A stretch of 46,894 bases of DNA, from positions 1 to 46,894 of the forward strand of contig NZ_JAKCNS010000002.1 of the NCBI RefSeq assembly GCF_021440345.1, given 5' to 3'. The notes below the pieces were generated by a model. The model made no database searches. It was given only the letters and a program-made list of their open reading frames with translations, and was not told the DNA's origin. The translations under genes were made by a program, and so were the position numbers. This stretch comes from Kluyvera intermedia. Its GTDB lineage: Bacteria > Pseudomonadota > Gammaproteobacteria > Enterobacterales > Enterobacteriaceae. This document shows positions 17,857-27,252 of the stretch, piece after piece; within the stretch, counting starts at the first letter, position 1, and each line of letters opens with the position of its first letter.

Positions 17857-19686
17857 GTGGCACAGGCGGAAGTTTTGAATCAGGGATCGCTGGCTAAACA
17901 GGTTTTGCAGGAGACCTTTGGCTATCAGCAATTCCGCCCGGGCCAGGACACTATCATCAATACCGTGCTGGAAGGGCGCGACTGCTTAGTCGTGATGCCA
18001 ACCGGCGGCGGAAAGTCGCTGTGTTATCAGATCCCCGCGCTGGTGCTTGATGGTCTGACGGTCGTCGTTTCACCGTTGATCTCCCTGATGAAAGACCAGG
18101 TCGATCAACTGCTGGCGAACGGCGTGTCGGCGGCCTGCATCAACTCGACGCAAACCCGCGAACAGCAGCAAGAGGTGATGGCCGGGTGCCGCACCGGGCA
18201 GATTCGTCTGCTCTACATCGCCCCGGAACGCCTGATGCTGGATAACTTCCTCGAGCATCTGGCGCACTGGAACCCGGTAATGCTGGCCGTCGATGAAGCG
18301 CACTGTATCTCCCAGTGGGGACACGACTTCCGCCCAGAGTACGCTGCGCTGGGCCATTTGCGTCAACGCTTCCCGGCGCTGCCGTTTATGGCGCTCACCG
18401 CGACTGCGGACGACACCACCCGTAACGATATCGTGCGCCTGCTGGGGCTTAACGACCCCTATATCCAGATCAGCAGCTTCGACCGACCGAACATTCGTTA
18501 CATGCTGATGGAGAAGTTTAAGCCTCTCGATCAGCTGATGCGCTATGTCCAGGAGCAAAAGGGCAAGTCGGGCATTATCTACTGCAACAGTCGCTCGAAA
18601 GTGGAAGATACCGCCGCGCGTTTGCAAAGCCGTGGTATTAGCGCGGGCGCCTATCACGCCGGGCTTGAGAGTCACGTTCGTGCCGATGTGCAGGAGAAAT
18701 TCCAGCGCGACGACCTGCAGATTGTGGTCGCCACCGTGGCGTTTGGTATGGGTATCAACAAACCGAACGTTCGTTTCGTGGTGCATTTCGACATTCCGCG
18801 CAATATCGAGTCTTATTATCAGGAAACCGGGCGCGCTGGGCGTGACGGTCTGCCTGCGGAAGCGATGCTGTTTTACGATCCGGCCGATATGGCCTGGCTG
18901 CGCCGCTGTCTGGAAGAGAAGCCAGCGGGCATGCTGCTGGACATTGAGCGCCATAAGCTCAACGCGATGGGGGCATTTGCTGAGGCGCAGACCTGTCGCC
19001 GTCTGGTGCTGCTTAACTACTTTGGCGAGGGGCGTCAGGAGCCGTGCGGCAACTGCGATATCTGCCTCGACCCGCCGAAACAATATGATGGAGCACAGGA
19101 CGCACAGATTGCGCTGTCGACCATCGGACGTGTTAATCAACGCTTCGGTATGGGCTATGTGGTGGAAGTGATTCGCGGTGCCAATAGCCAGCGTATTCGC
19201 GAGTTCGGCCATGACAAACTGAAAGTCTACGGTATGGGCCGTGAGAAGAGCCATGAGCATTGGGTGAGCGTGATCCGCCAACTGATCCACCTCGGCTTCG
19301 TGACCCAGAATATCGCCCAGCATTCGGCGTTACAGTTGACCGACGCATCTCGCCCGGTGCTGCGCGGCGAAGTACCGCTTCAGCTTGCGGTGCCGCGAAT
19401 CGTGGCGCTGAAGCCGCGCGTGATGCAAAAAGCGGCGGTAGGCAACTATGATCGCCAGCTGTTCTCCAAATTACGCAAATTGCGTAAAGCCATTGCTGAT
19501 GAAGAAAATATCCCACCATATGTCGTCTTCAACGACGCCACGCTGATTGAGATGGCAGAGCAGATGCCGGTTTCACCGAGCGATATGCTCAGCGTGAACG
19601 GCGTTGGGACGCGTAAACTGGAACGCTTCGGTCGTGAGTTTCTGGCGCTGATCCGCGCCCATGTCGACGGCGACGATGAAGAGTAG
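17857..19686 (+). CDS. recQ: ATP-dependent DNA helicase RecQ
   Basis: 609 residues from a GTG start at 17857, with GGGG at 17848-17851 five bases upstream; this gives MAQAEVLN and the E. coli length. A GTG at 17842 would add five residues without support. RecQ is a 3'-5' helicase of the RecF recombination pathway and of fork repair. Domains in order: helicase core with Walker A PTGGGKS and DEAH box, RecQ C-terminal zinc-binding region (PCGNCDIC), winged helix, and a C-terminal HRDC domain (about 525-605). Confidence 0.97.
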   Translation: MAQAEVLNQGSLAKQVLQETFGYQQFRPGQDTIINTVLEGRDCLVVMPTGGGKSLCYQIPALVLDGLTVVVSPLISLMKDQVDQLLANGVSAACINSTQTREQQQEVMAGCRTGQIRLLYIAPERLMLDNFLEHLAHWNPVMLAVDEAHCISQWGHDFRPEYAALGHLRQRFPALPFMALTATADDTTRNDIVRLLGLNDPYIQISSFDRPNIRYMLMEKFKPLDQLMRYVQEQKGKSGIIYCNSRSKVEDTAARLQSRGISAGAYHAGLESHVRADVQEKFQRDDLQIVVATVAFGMGINKPNVRFVVHFDIPRNIESYYQETGRAGRDGLPAEAMLFYDPADMAWLRRCLEEKPAGMLLDIERHKLNAMGAFAEAQTCRRLVLLNYFGEGRQEPCGNCDICLDPPKQYDGAQDAQIALSTIGRVNQRFGMGYVVEVIRGANSQRIREFGHDKLKVYGMGREKSHEHWVSVIRQLIHLGFVTQNIAQHSALQLTDASRPVLRGEVPLQLAVPRIVALKPRVMQKAAVGNYDRQLFSKLRKLRKAIADEENIPPYVVFNDATLIEMAEQMPVSPSDMLSVNGVGTRKLERFGREFLALIRAHVDGDDEE

Positions 19687-19693
19687 TCAGTGC

Positions 19694-19747
19694 GCGGAAA
19701 AAGTGTCAGGATAGTCACTCACTGTACTATTTTCCGCAATTTTATCG
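19694..19747. other. Long stem-loop between recQ and rhtC
   Basis: GCGGAAAA (19694-19701) and TTTTCCGC (19740-19747) form an 8-base perfect stem around a 38-base loop that could pair further inside. A T-rich stretch follows. It may end recQ transcription or be an operator for rhtC; neither can be decided from sequence. Confidence 0.4.
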
Positions 19748-19767
19748 TCTCGTTTGGTAGGTCTATC

Positions 19768-20391
19768 ATGATAACGCTGTTCCTTACCGTGGCGCTGGTG
19801 CACATCATTGCGTTGATGAGCCCTGGGCCGGACTTCTTTTTCGTTTCTCAGACAGCCGTCAGTCGTTCGCGCAAAGAGGCGATGATGGGCGTGCTGGGAA
19901 TTACCTGCGGCGTCATGGTCTGGGCGGGCGTTGCACTACTCGGGCTGCACCTGATTATCGAAAAAATGGCGTGGCTGCATACCATTATTATGGTCGGCGG
20001 TGGTCTATATCTGTGCTGGATGGGCTACCAGATGCTGCGCGGGGCGCTGAAGAAAGAGAAATCAACCGAAGCAGCAGAACCGCAGGTGGAACTGGCGCAA
20101 GGCGGGCGTAGCTTTATGAAAGGCCTGCTGACTAACCTCGCTAACCCAAAAGCGATTATCTATTTTGGCTCCGTGTTCTCGTTGTTTGTTGGCGATAGCG
20201 TCGGTGCCGGCGAGCGCTGGGGGATCTTCGTGCTGATTATTCTCGAAACGCTGGCCTGGTTTACCGTTGTGGCGAGTCTGTTTGCGCTGCCAACGATGCG
20301 TCGTGGCTATCAGCGTGCGGCGAAGTGGATTGACGGCGTGGCGGGAACGCTATTCGCCGGTTTCGGTATTCACCTGATTATTTCACGCTAA
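19768..20391 (+). CDS. rhtC: RhtC, threonine exporter
   Basis: 207 residues from the ATG at 19768, where similarity to E. coli RhtC begins; a longer reading frame from 19690 covers the intergenic stem-loop and is not conserved. It is a LysE/RhtB-superfamily inner-membrane exporter with about six hydrophobic segments and the family signature MSPGPDFFFV near the N terminus. In E. coli it exports threonine, and weakly homoserine. It converges with rhtB on a shared terminator. Confidence 0.95.
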   Translation: MITLFLTVALVHIIALMSPGPDFFFVSQTAVSRSRKEAMMGVLGITCGVMVWAGVALLGLHLIIEKMAWLHTIIMVGGGLYLCWMGYQMLRGALKKEKSTEAAEPQVELAQGGRSFMKGLLTNLANPKAIIYFGSVFSLFVGDSVGAGERWGIFVLIILETLAWFTVVASLFALPTMRRGYQRAAKWIDGVAGTLFAGFGIHLIISR

Positions 20392-20397
20392 GTTTTA

Positions 20398-20426
20398 GCC
20401 CACTCCGTTTGCGGGTGGGCTCCCTT
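20398..20426. terminator. Terminator between rhtC and rhtB
   Basis: GCCCAC (20398-20403) pairs with GTGGGC (20415-20420), with an inner CCG/CGG extension and a one-base bulge, followed by a pyrimidine-rich tail. It is placed to serve rhtC and possibly rhtB from the other side. Confidence 0.7.
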
Positions 20427-20439
20427 CTTTCTTATCCCA

Positions 20440-21060
20440 TCACGCGTGGCGTGCCGACGCCAGCAGTGCGCCGACCAGCATAAACAGCGAACCAAACACC
20501 TTATTCAATGCCTTCATCTGTTTTGGCCCTTTGATCCACACCGCAATGCGCTGCGCCAGGGTGGCGTAGCCAATCATCACAATGATATCGACGACGATGG
20601 TGGTCACGCCGAGGACCAGGTACTGCATGACCTGTGGCTGGTCGGGTGAGATGAACTGCGGAAAGAGCGCGGCAAGAAACACAATGCTTTTCGGGTTGGT
20701 CAGGTTCACGAACACTGCGCGCTGAAACAGTTTGCCGCGGCTCTGGGTTTTCGCCAGCGTATTGAGGTCGATGGCTCCCGCTGCACGCCACTGTTGAATG
20801 CCAAGCCAGATAAGGTAGGCCACGCCGGCCCACTTCAGAATTTCAAACGCCAGCACCGAGCGGGAAAACAGCGTCCCCAGCCCCACGCCCACCAGAACGA
20901 TATGAATGGCCAGCCTGGTTTGTAATCCGGCAATTGACGCTGCCGCACCGCGGTAGCCGTGGTTGATTGAGGTGGTCATGGTATTGATCGCCCCTGAGCC
21001 CGGCGACAGGCTGAGAATTATGGATGTTAGCAGGTAGGCGAACCACCATTCAAAGGTCAT
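20440..21060 (-). CDS. rhtB: RhtB, homoserine/homoserine-lactone exporter
   Basis: 206 residues, the E. coli length. It belongs to the same exporter superfamily as the neighbouring rhtC, with about six membrane segments and the signature [10 protein letters not shown] near residue 19. In E. coli it exports homoserine and its lactone. Residue 49 is arginine (codon AGG in [10 protein letters not shown]), where E. coli has glycine inside a hydrophobic helix; this may affect function. It diverges from pldB. Confidence 0.94.
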   Translation of the reverse strand: MTFEWWFAYLLTSIILSLSPGSGAINTMTTSINHGYRGAAASIAGLQTRLAIHIVLVGVGLGTLFSRSVLAFEILKWAGVAYLIWLGIQQWRAAGAIDLNTLAKTQSRGKLFQRAVFVNLTNPKSIVFLAALFPQFISPDQPQVMQYLVLGVTTIVVDIIVMIGYATLAQRIAVWIKGPKQMKALNKVFGSLFMLVGALLASARHA

Positions 21061-21169
21061 GAGAAACTCCCTGATTGTCTGTTTTTATGCCACAATACGC
21101 TATTGTATAGGCGCTGTGTTAGGCGTCACAAAAAAACAATTTTCAGCGGTTAACTGGGGTGGAAGCCCG

Positions 21170-22162
21170 ATGTTTCAACAGCAAAAGGATTGGAATACAA
21201 GAGAAAACGCGTTCGCTGCGTTTACCACCGGTCCATTGATGGATTTCTGGCACGGTCGGGAAGAAGCCGAGTTTATCGGCGTCGATGGCATTCCAGTATG
21301 GTTTGTTCGTTTCAGTTCGCCTGCGCATGACCGCGTTATCGTTGTTTGTCCTGGGCGCATTGAAAGCTACGTGAAGTACGCTGAGCTGGCGTACGATCTC
21401 TTCCGCAGTGGGTTTGATGTATTAATCATCGACCACCGGGGCCAGGGGCGTTCCGGACGTATGCTTTCGGACTCGCACCGCGGCCACGTGGCGAAATTCA
21501 GCGACTATGTGGATGATCTTGAAGCCTTCTGGCAGCAACAGGTTCTCCCGGGTCGCTGGCGTCAGCGGTTCATCCTCGCGCATTCGATGGGCGGGGCGAT
21601 TGCGACGCAGTTTTTACAGCGTAAACAACAGGGCTGTGATGCTATCGCGCTTTGCGCGCCGATGTTCGGTATTATCATGCGCTTGCCGGAATGGGTTGTC
21701 CGGCCGCTTCTCGATTGGGCTGAGGGCCATCAGCGTCTTCGGGAAGGTTATGCGATGGGGACCGGGCGATGGCACGCGCTGCCGTTTGGCGTTAACGTGT
21801 TGACTCACAGCCGCGAGCGCTATCGGCGCAATGTTCGTTTTTATGCCGATGAGCCGCAGCTGCGCGTCGGCGGTCCCACCTATCATTGGGTACGGGAGGG
21901 CATTCTGGCCGGGGAGAACATTCTCGCTAACGCCGCAAAAGATACCTTTCCCGTCCTGCTGATCCAGGCGGAAGAAGAGCGGGTTGTTGATAACCGCATG
22001 CACGACCGTTATTGTGATATTCGCGCCGAAGCGGGCAATCCTTGCGATGGCGGTAAGCCGCTTGTCATACAGGGCGCCTACCATGAGATCCTTTTTGAAA
22101 AGGACGCTATGCGATCAGTCGCACTCACTGCCATTGTCGATTTTTTCCATCGACATCATTAA
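21170..22162 (+). CDS. pldB: PldB, lysophospholipase L2
   Basis: 330 residues from the ATG at 21170, preceded by GGAAG; the reading frame continues 37 codons upstream without conservation. It is an alpha/beta hydrolase that removes the acyl chain from lysophospholipids at the inner membrane. The nucleophile serine is in AHSMGGA, and the histidine is probably that of GAYHEILFE near the C terminus. It is about ten residues shorter at the C terminus than E. coli PldB. yigL follows after a 41-base gap containing a compact GC hairpin (22165-22178). Confidence 0.94.
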   Translation: MFQQQKDWNTRENAFAAFTTGPLMDFWHGREEAEFIGVDGIPVWFVRFSSPAHDRVIVVCPGRIESYVKYAELAYDLFRSGFDVLIIDHRGQGRSGRMLSDSHRGHVAKFSDYVDDLEAFWQQQVLPGRWRQRFILAHSMGGAIATQFLQRKQQGCDAIALCAPMFGIIMRLPEWVVRPLLDWAEGHQRLREGYAMGTGRWHALPFGVNVLTHSRERYRRNVRFYADEPQLRVGGPTYHWVREGILAGENILANAAKDTFPVLLIQAEEERVVDNRMHDRYCDIRAEAGNPCDGGKPLVIQGAYHEILFEKDAMRSVALTAIVDFFHRHH

Positions 22163-22203
22163 TTCGGCGCCAGCGCCGCACTGTTTAGAGGTTAAATTCG
22201 TTT

Positions 22204-23004
22204 ATGTACCAGGTCGTTGCGTCTGATTTAGATGGCACCTTACTCTCCCCTGACCACCACTTAACGCCGTATGCCAAAGAGACGTTGAAGCTGCTGACCG
22301 AGCGCGGTCTGAACTTCGTCTTTGCTACCGGGCGTCACTACATTGATGTCGGGCAGATCCGCGATAATCTTGGGATCAAATCCTATATGATCACCTCCAA
22401 CGGCGCGCGCGTGCACGATGCCGATGGCAAACAGGTCTTCGCCCATAACCTGGACCTCGACATTGCGACCGATCTCTTTGGCATCGTCAATGCAAACCCC
22501 GATATCGTCACCAACGTCTACCGTGACGATGAGTGGTTTATGAACCGTCACCGCCCGGAGGAGATGCGTTTCTTCAAAGAAGCGGTCTTCAACTACACCC
22601 TGTATGAGCAGGGTATGCTGGAAGCCGAGGGCGTCAGCAAGGTGTTCTTTACCTGCAACGACCATGAAACGTTGCTGCCGCTGGAGCAGGCAATTAACGC
22701 GCGCTGGGGCGATCGCGTCAACGTCAGTTTCTCGACGCTGACCTGCCTGGAAGTGATGGCGGGCGGTGTATCGAAAGGTCACGCGCTGGAAGCAGTGGCC
22801 AAAGCGATGGGCTATACGCTCAAAGACTGCATTGCCTTTGGTGACGGTATGAACGATGCCGAAATGCTGTCGATGGCGGGTAAAGGCTGCATTATGGAAG
22901 GTGCTCACCAGCGCCTGAAAGATCTGCATCCGGAGCTCGAAGTGATTGGCTCTAACGCCGATGACGCTGTGCCGCACTACCTGCGTAAGCTGTATCTTGA
23001 TTAA
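22204..23004 (+). CDS. yigL: YigL, Cof-type HAD phosphatase
   Basis: 266 residues. It is a haloacid-dehalogenase phosphatase of the Cof type with the nucleophile and acid/base pair Asp8 and Asp10 in SDLDGTL, a large cap domain, and the C-terminal metal motif FGDGMNDAEML. In E. coli it acts on pyridoxal phosphate and sugar phosphates and is induced post-transcriptionally by the small RNA SgrS under glucose-phosphate stress, through mRNA processed from the pldB-yigL transcript. The pldB-yigL order and short gap here are compatible with that control. Confidence 0.94.
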   Translation: MYQVVASDLDGTLLSPDHHLTPYAKETLKLLTERGLNFVFATGRHYIDVGQIRDNLGIKSYMITSNGARVHDADGKQVFAHNLDLDIATDLFGIVNANPDIVTNVYRDDEWFMNRHRPEEMRFFKEAVFNYTLYEQGMLEAEGVSKVFFTCNDHETLLPLEQAINARWGDRVNVSFSTLTCLEVMAGGVSKGHALEAVAKAMGYTLKDCIAFGDGMNDAEMLSMAGKGCIMEGAHQRLKDLHPELEVIGSNADDAVPHYLRKLYLD

Positions 23005-23007
23005 AAA

Positions 23008-23040
23008 TTGACGACTGGCTATTAACTGGTCAGTTGTCAA
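23008..23040. other. Inverted repeat downstream of yigL
   Basis: TTGACGACTG (23008-23017) and CAGTTGTCAA (23031-23040) pair over ten bases with one G-U, around a 13-base loop. There is no T-run on the plus side. The right arm falls where the -35 of the bioP promoter would be. Confidence 0.5.
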
Positions 23041-23055
23041 CTTACATCTCCGCTA

Positions 23056-23090
23056 CAATGAATGCTCATCTTCCTATGAGACATTCATTG
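23056..23090. promoter_or_regulatory. Long inverted repeat ending at the bioP start codon
   Basis: CAATGAATG (23056-23064) pairs with CATTCATTG (23082-23090), and CTCAT (23065-23069) pairs with ATGAG (23076-23080), with one bulged A and a six-base loop: 14 base pairs in all. Its last base is the first base of the GTG start. A -10-like TACAAT (23054-23059) overlaps the left arm. It may be a repressor operator or, in read-through RNA from yigL, a translation-blocking hairpin. Confidence 0.55.
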
Positions 23091-23989
23091 TGGCGCTCCT
23101 GATTATTACCACGATTCTGTGGGCCTTCTCGTTTAGCTTTTACGGTGAGTACCTTGCCGGACACATTGACAGCTATTTTGCCGTGCTGGTGCGCGTCGGC
23201 CTTGCTGCGCTGGTGTTTTTGCCGTTTCTGCGTACGCGCGGACACAGCCTGAAAACTATCGGCCTGTATATGCTGGTGGGCGCGATGCAGCTTGGCATCA
23301 TGTATATGCTGAGCTTCCGGGCCTATCTGTACCTGACCGTCTCGGAGCTGCTGCTGTTTACCGTGCTGACACCGCTCTACATCACCTTGATCTACGACCT
23401 GATGAGCGGGCGTCGCCTGCGCTGGAGCTACGCGTTTAGCGCGCTGCTGGCGGTGATTGGCGCAGGGATCATTCGCTATGACCACGTGACCAGCCATTTC
23501 TGGATGGGGCTTCTGCTGGTTCAGCTCTCCAATATTACGTTTGCCATCGGGATGGTGGGTTACAAGCGCCTGATGGAAACCCGTCCAATGCCACAGCACA
23601 ACGCTTTTGCCTGGTTCTACCTTGGCGCGTTTTTAGTGGCGGTGGTGGCCTGGTCGCTTCTGGGGAATGCGCAGAAAATGCCGCAGACGATGCCGCAGTG
23701 GGGCATTCTGGTGTTTCTTGGCGTGGTGGCTTCGGGGATTGGTTACTTTATGTGGAACTACGGTGCCACTCAGGTGGACGCAGGCACGCTAGGTATCATG
23801 AACAACATGCATGTGCCTGCGGGGCTGTTGGTTAACCTGGCAATCTGGCATCAACAGCCCCACTGGCCGAGCTTCCTTACAGGGGCTGCTGTGATCCTGG
23901 CCTCACTGTGGGTACATCGGCGTTGGGTCGCTCCGCATTCTTCACAAACGGCAGATGATCGCAAGCGTGGTTCCGCGCTGAGCGAATAA
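23090..23989 (+). CDS. bioP: BioP (YigM), biotin transporter
   Basis: 299 residues from a GTG start at 23090, matching E. coli YigM from its first residue (MALLIITTI). It has about ten membrane helices of the EamA type and is the biotin-uptake protein of E. coli. The ribosome-binding site is weak (ATGAG about nine bases upstream) and lies within the inverted repeat at 23056-23090. The last 113 bases overlap, tail to tail, the 3' end of metR on the other strand. Confidence 0.93.
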   Translation: MALLIITTILWAFSFSFYGEYLAGHIDSYFAVLVRVGLAALVFLPFLRTRGHSLKTIGLYMLVGAMQLGIMYMLSFRAYLYLTVSELLLFTVLTPLYITLIYDLMSGRRLRWSYAFSALLAVIGAGIIRYDHVTSHFWMGLLLVQLSNITFAIGMVGYKRLMETRPMPQHNAFAWFYLGAFLVAVVAWSLLGNAQKMPQTMPQWGILVFLGVVASGIGYFMWNYGATQVDAGTLGIMNNMHVPAGLLVNLAIWHQQPHWPSFLTGAAVILASLWVHRRWVAPHSSQTADDRKRGSALSE

Positions 23990-24830
23990 ACGCTTCCATT
24001 ACCGGCTGACGCTGCTCGCCATCGCGCACGGCGGCGTACAGCCGGCTCCACAGTCCTTCGCCCAGGGTTTTAGTGACGATAAGACCCTGGCGCTCAAAAC
24101 TCTCCACCACCCAGTGCGGCAGCGCAGCAATCCCCATGCGTGCCGATACCATCTGAATCAGCAACAGGGTGTTATCCACGCTTTTTAGCTGTGGGCTGAT
24201 ACCGGCTGGCAGCAGGAAGTGACGCCAGATATCCAGACGCTGGCGCTGTACCGGGTAAATCAGCAGCGTTTCCGACGCTAAATCTTCCGGCGTAATGCGC
24301 GCTTTGGTCGCCAGTGGGTGATCGGGAGACAGCACCAGACGCACCTCGAAATCAAACATCGGCGAATAGTGCAGACCGCTTCGCGGCAGAATGTCGGAGG
24401 TTAGCACGATATCCAGCTCGCTCTGCTGCAAGGCCGGCTGTGGGTCAAAAGTGACACCAGATTTAAAGTCCATCTCAACCTGCGGCCACTGCTTGTGGAA
24501 ATTCTCCAGCGCGGGCGTCAGCCACTGAATGCAGCTGTGGCATTCAATAGCGATGCGCAGCGTGGCCTGCTGTGGCTCATTACAAGCCTGCAGCGCCTGA
24601 CCAATTTGCGGCAGTATCTGGTTTGCCAGCTGCAGCAGGATCTCTCCCTGCGGCGTAAAGCGTAATGGCTGGCTTTTACGCACAAATAGCCGAAAGCCAA
24701 GGCGTTGTTCCAGATCGCTGAACTGGTGAGAAAGGGCGGATTGGGTCTGATGCAGCGTCGCCGCGGCGGCTGCCAGTGAACCACTACTCCGCAACGCCTG
24801 GAGCGTTTTCAGGTGTTTAATCTCGATCAT
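23877..24830 (-). CDS. metR: MetR, LysR-type regulator of methionine genes
   Basis: 317 residues. The N-terminal winged helix-turn-helix (about 1-60, [18 protein letters not shown]) is followed by a LysR substrate-binding domain. With homocysteine as co-regulator it activates metE and other methionine genes and represses itself. It diverges from metE across a 117-base control region, and its start codon abuts a MetR-type site (24830-24842). The C-terminal coding region overlaps bioP by 113 bases on the opposite strand. Confidence 0.97.
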   Translation of the reverse strand: MIEIKHLKTLQALRSSGSLAAAAATLHQTQSALSHQFSDLEQRLGFRLFVRKSQPLRFTPQGEILLQLANQILPQIGQALQACNEPQQATLRIAIECHSCIQWLTPALENFHKQWPQVEMDFKSGVTFDPQPALQQSELDIVLTSDILPRSGLHYSPMFDFEVRLVLSPDHPLATKARITPEDLASETLLIYPVQRQRLDIWRHFLLPAGISPQLKSVDNTLLLIQMVSARMGIAALPHWVVESFERQGLIVTKTLGEGLWSRLYAAVRDGEQRQPVMEAFIRSARNHACDHLPFVKNAERPNADVPTVRPGSQQPL

Positions 24831-24842
24831 GAAAGTCCTTCA
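24830..24842. promoter_or_regulatory. MetR-binding site
   Basis: TGAA-N5-TTCA, a perfect match to the MetR consensus, starts at the last base of the metR start codon. A degenerate second copy (TGAACAATTTGCG, 24851-24863) lies closer to the metE promoter, in agreement with the paired strong and weak MetR sites known upstream of metE. Confidence 0.82.
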
Positions 24843-24864
24843 CTTCGGCATGAACAATTTGCGC

Positions 24865-24893
24865 TTGAGGAATATACAGTACCTGTCGATTAT
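24865..24893 (+). promoter_or_regulatory. metE promoter
   Basis: TTGAGG (24865-24870) and GATTAT (24888-24893) with a 17-base spacer. It lies between the MetR sites and the tandem MetJ boxes, which cover the expected start. Confidence 0.55.
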
Positions 24894-24917
24894 GGATGTG
24901 TAAACATCTGGACGGCT
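24894..24917 (+). promoter_or_regulatory. Tandem MetJ boxes upstream of metE
   Basis: Three contiguous 8-base units, GGATGTGT, AAACATCT and GGACGGCT, match the AGACGTCT met box in five, six and six positions. MetJ with S-adenosylmethionine binds such tandem boxes cooperatively and represses metE. Confidence 0.72.
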
Positions 24918-24947
24918 AAAATACCAAAAATCCATGAGAGGCATATG

Positions 24948-27209
24948 ATGACTATTCAAAACCACACCCTCGGTTTCCCTCGCGTCGGCCTTCGTCGTGA
25001 GCTGAAAAAAGCGCAAGAGAGCTATTGGGCGGGTAACGCCTCCCGTGAAGAATTATTGGCGACAGGCCGTGAACTGCGCGCTCGCCACTGGGAACAGCAG
25101 AAACAAGCGGGTATCGATCTGCTGCCGGTCGGGGATTTCGCCTGGTACGATCACGTCCTGACAACCAGCCTGCTGTTGGGCAACGTTCCTGCCCGCCATC
25201 AGAATCAGGATGGCTCTGTTGATATTGACACTCTGTTCCGCATTGGCCGTGGTCGCGCACCGACCGGAGAGCCTGCGGCGGCGGCAGAAATGACCAAATG
25301 GTTTAACACCAACTATCACTACATGGTGCCGGAATTCACCAAAGGCCAGCAGTTCAAATTGACCTGGACTCAACTGCTGGACGAGGTGGATGAAGCGCTG
25401 GCGCTAGGTCACAAGGTGAAACCTGTTCTCTTAGGACCGGTAACCTATCTGTGGCTGGGCAAAGTGAAGGGTGAACAGTTTGATCGCCTGAGCCTGCTGA
25501 ACGATATTCTGCCTGTTTACCAACAGGTACTGGCGGAGCTGGCAAAACGCGGTATCGAGTGGGTGCAGATTGATGAACCAGCGCTGGTGCTGGAGTTGCC
25601 GCAGGAATGGCTGGATGCGTTCAAACCGGCATACGATGCGCTCACCGGCCAGGTCAAACTGCTACTGACCACTTATTTTGAAGGCGTGACGCCGAATCTG
25701 AGTACCATCACCGCGCTGCCGGTGCAGGGCCTGCACGTTGACTTTGTTCATGGGAAGGATGACGTTGCTGAACTGCATAAACGTCTACCTGCCGACTGGC
25801 TGCTCTCGGCGGGGTTGGTAAACGGTCGTAACGTCTGGCGTGCCGATCTCACCGAAAAGTATGGGCAGATTAAAGACATCGTTGGCAAACGTGCGCTGTG
25901 GGTGGCATCTTCCTGCTCCCTGCTGCATAGCCCAATCGATCTTAGCGTGGAGACGCGTCTGGACGCGGAAGTGAAGAGCTGGTTTGCCTTTGCACTGCAA
26001 AAATGTGAAGAGCTGGCCCTGCTACGCGATGCGCTGAACAGCGGCGACACCAACGCTATTACCGAATGGAGTGCGCCGATTCAGGCTCGTCGCCACTCCA
26101 CCCGCGTACACAATGCGGCGGTCGAAAAACGTCTGGCGGCGATTACTGCACGCGACAGCCAGCGTAATAGCGCCTATCCGGCGCGTGCTGAAGCCCAGCG
26201 TGCGCGCTTTAATTTACCGGCCTGGCCAACCACCACTATTGGCTCATTCCCACAAACCACAGAAATTCGCGGTCTGCGCCTGGATTTCAAAAAGGGCAAT
26301 CTCGATGCCGGCAACTATCGTACGGGTATCGCCGAGCACATCAAGCAGGCGATTATTGAACAGGAACGCCTGGGCCTCGATGTACTGGTGCACGGGGAAG
26401 CTGAACGTAACGACATGGTGGAATACTTCGGTGAGCACCTCGACGGCTTCATCTTCACCCAAAACGGCTGGGTACAGAGCTACGGCTCCCGCTGCGTGAA
26501 GCCTCCGGTAGTGATTGGCGACGTCAGCCGCCCAGAAGCGATTACCGTGGAGTGGGCGAAATATGCGCAATCTCTGACCGAGAAACCGGTGAAAGGCATG
26601 CTGACCGGCCCGGTAACGATTCTTTGTTGGTCGTTCCCACGTGAAGATGTGACTCGCGAAACCATCGCCAAACAGATTGCGCTGGCGCTGCGTGATGAAG
26701 TGGCGGATTTAGAAGCCGCCGGTATCGGTATTATCCAGATTGATGAACCGGCGCTGCGTGAAGGTCTGCCGCTGCGTCGCAGCGATTGGGCGGCCTATCT
26801 CGAGTGGGGTGTGGAAGCCTTCCGCATCAATGCTGCGGTGGCGAAAGACGAAACGCAGATCCACACCCACATGTGTTATTGCGAGTTCAACGACATCATG
26901 GATTCCATCGCGGCGCTGGATGCTGACGTGATCACCATTGAAACCTCGCGTTCCGATATGGAACTGCTGGAGTCGTTCGAAGAGTTCGACTACCCGAACG
27001 AAATCGGGCCGGGCGTGTACGACATTCACTCCCCGAACGTGCCGAGCGTAGAGTGGATTGAAGCCTTGCTGAAGAAAGCCGAGCAGCGGATCCCAGCGGA
27101 ACGCCTGTGGGTTAACCCGGACTGCGGTTTGAAAACCCGAGGTTGGCCGGAAACCCGCGCGGCGCTGGCGAATATGGTGAAAGCGGCGCAGAATTTACGC
27201 GAGGCGTAA
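24948..27209 (+). CDS. metE: Cobalamin-independent methionine synthase
   Basis: 753 residues from the second of two adjacent ATGs (24948), with GAGAGG six bases upstream. It transfers the methyl group of 5-methyltetrahydropteroyl-triglutamate to homocysteine. Two similar barrel domains are visible; the C-terminal one carries the zinc ligands in HTHMCYCEF and the cysteine of [10 protein letters not shown]. An oxidation-prone, very abundant enzyme when cobalamin is absent. Controlled by MetR (activation) and MetJ (repression). Confidence 0.98.
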   Translation: MTIQNHTLGFPRVGLRRELKKAQESYWAGNASREELLATGRELRARHWEQQKQAGIDLLPVGDFAWYDHVLTTSLLLGNVPARHQNQDGSVDIDTLFRIGRGRAPTGEPAAAAEMTKWFNTNYHYMVPEFTKGQQFKLTWTQLLDEVDEALALGHKVKPVLLGPVTYLWLGKVKGEQFDRLSLLNDILPVYQQVLAELAKRGIEWVQIDEPALVLELPQEWLDAFKPAYDALTGQVKLLLTTYFEGVTPNLSTITALPVQGLHVDFVHGKDDVAELHKRLPADWLLSAGLVNGRNVWRADLTEKYGQIKDIVGKRALWVASSCSLLHSPIDLSVETRLDAEVKSWFAFALQKCEELALLRDALNSGDTNAITEWSAPIQARRHSTRVHNAAVEKRLAAITARDSQRNSAYPARAEAQRARFNLPAWPTTTIGSFPQTTEIRGLRLDFKKGNLDAGNYRTGIAEHIKQAIIEQERLGLDVLVHGEAERNDMVEYFGEHLDGFIFTQNGWVQSYGSRCVKPPVVIGDVSRPEAITVEWAKYAQSLTEKPVKGMLTGPVTILCWSFPREDVTRETIAKQIALALRDEVADLEAAGIGIIQIDEPALREGLPLRRSDWAAYLEWGVEAFRINAAVAKDETQIHTHMCYCEFNDIMDSIAALDADVITIETSRSDMELLESFEEFDYPNEIGPGVYDIHSPNVPSVEWIEALLKKAEQRIPAERLWVNPDCGLKTRGWPETRAALANMVKAAQNLREA

Positions 27210-27213
27210 AAAC

Positions 27214-27241
27214 AAACGGAGGCGAAAGCCTCCGTTTTACT
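27214..27241. terminator. metE / ysgA bidirectional terminator
   Basis: A perfect 10-base stem (27214-27223 with 27228-27237), a GAAA loop, T-run on the right and A-run on the left. It can stop both convergent transcripts. Confidence 0.9.
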
Positions 27242-27252
27242 TTATTAAAAGG

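Noticed and set aside
18070-19323. Long open reading frame on the minus strand inside recQ (417 codons)
   Set aside because: It is antisense to conserved RecQ helicase motifs, without a ribosome-binding site or recognisable domain. GC-rich codon usage produces such frames.
21059-21169. N-terminal extension of PldB (37 codons)
   Set aside because: This stretch is the divergent promoter region with rhtB; conservation and the GGAAG signal begin at 21170.
22261-23040. Minus-strand open reading frame inside yigL (259 codons)
   Set aside because: It is antisense to all the HAD motifs of YigL; the plus-strand gene explains the sequence.
23034-23058. Possible BirA operator before bioP (TTGTCAACT ... 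TACAA)
   Set aside because: The left half matches the BirA half-site in seven of nine positions, but the right half matches only five and the spacing is seven bases rather than about sixteen. The inverted repeat at 23056-23090 is stronger and has a different sequence.
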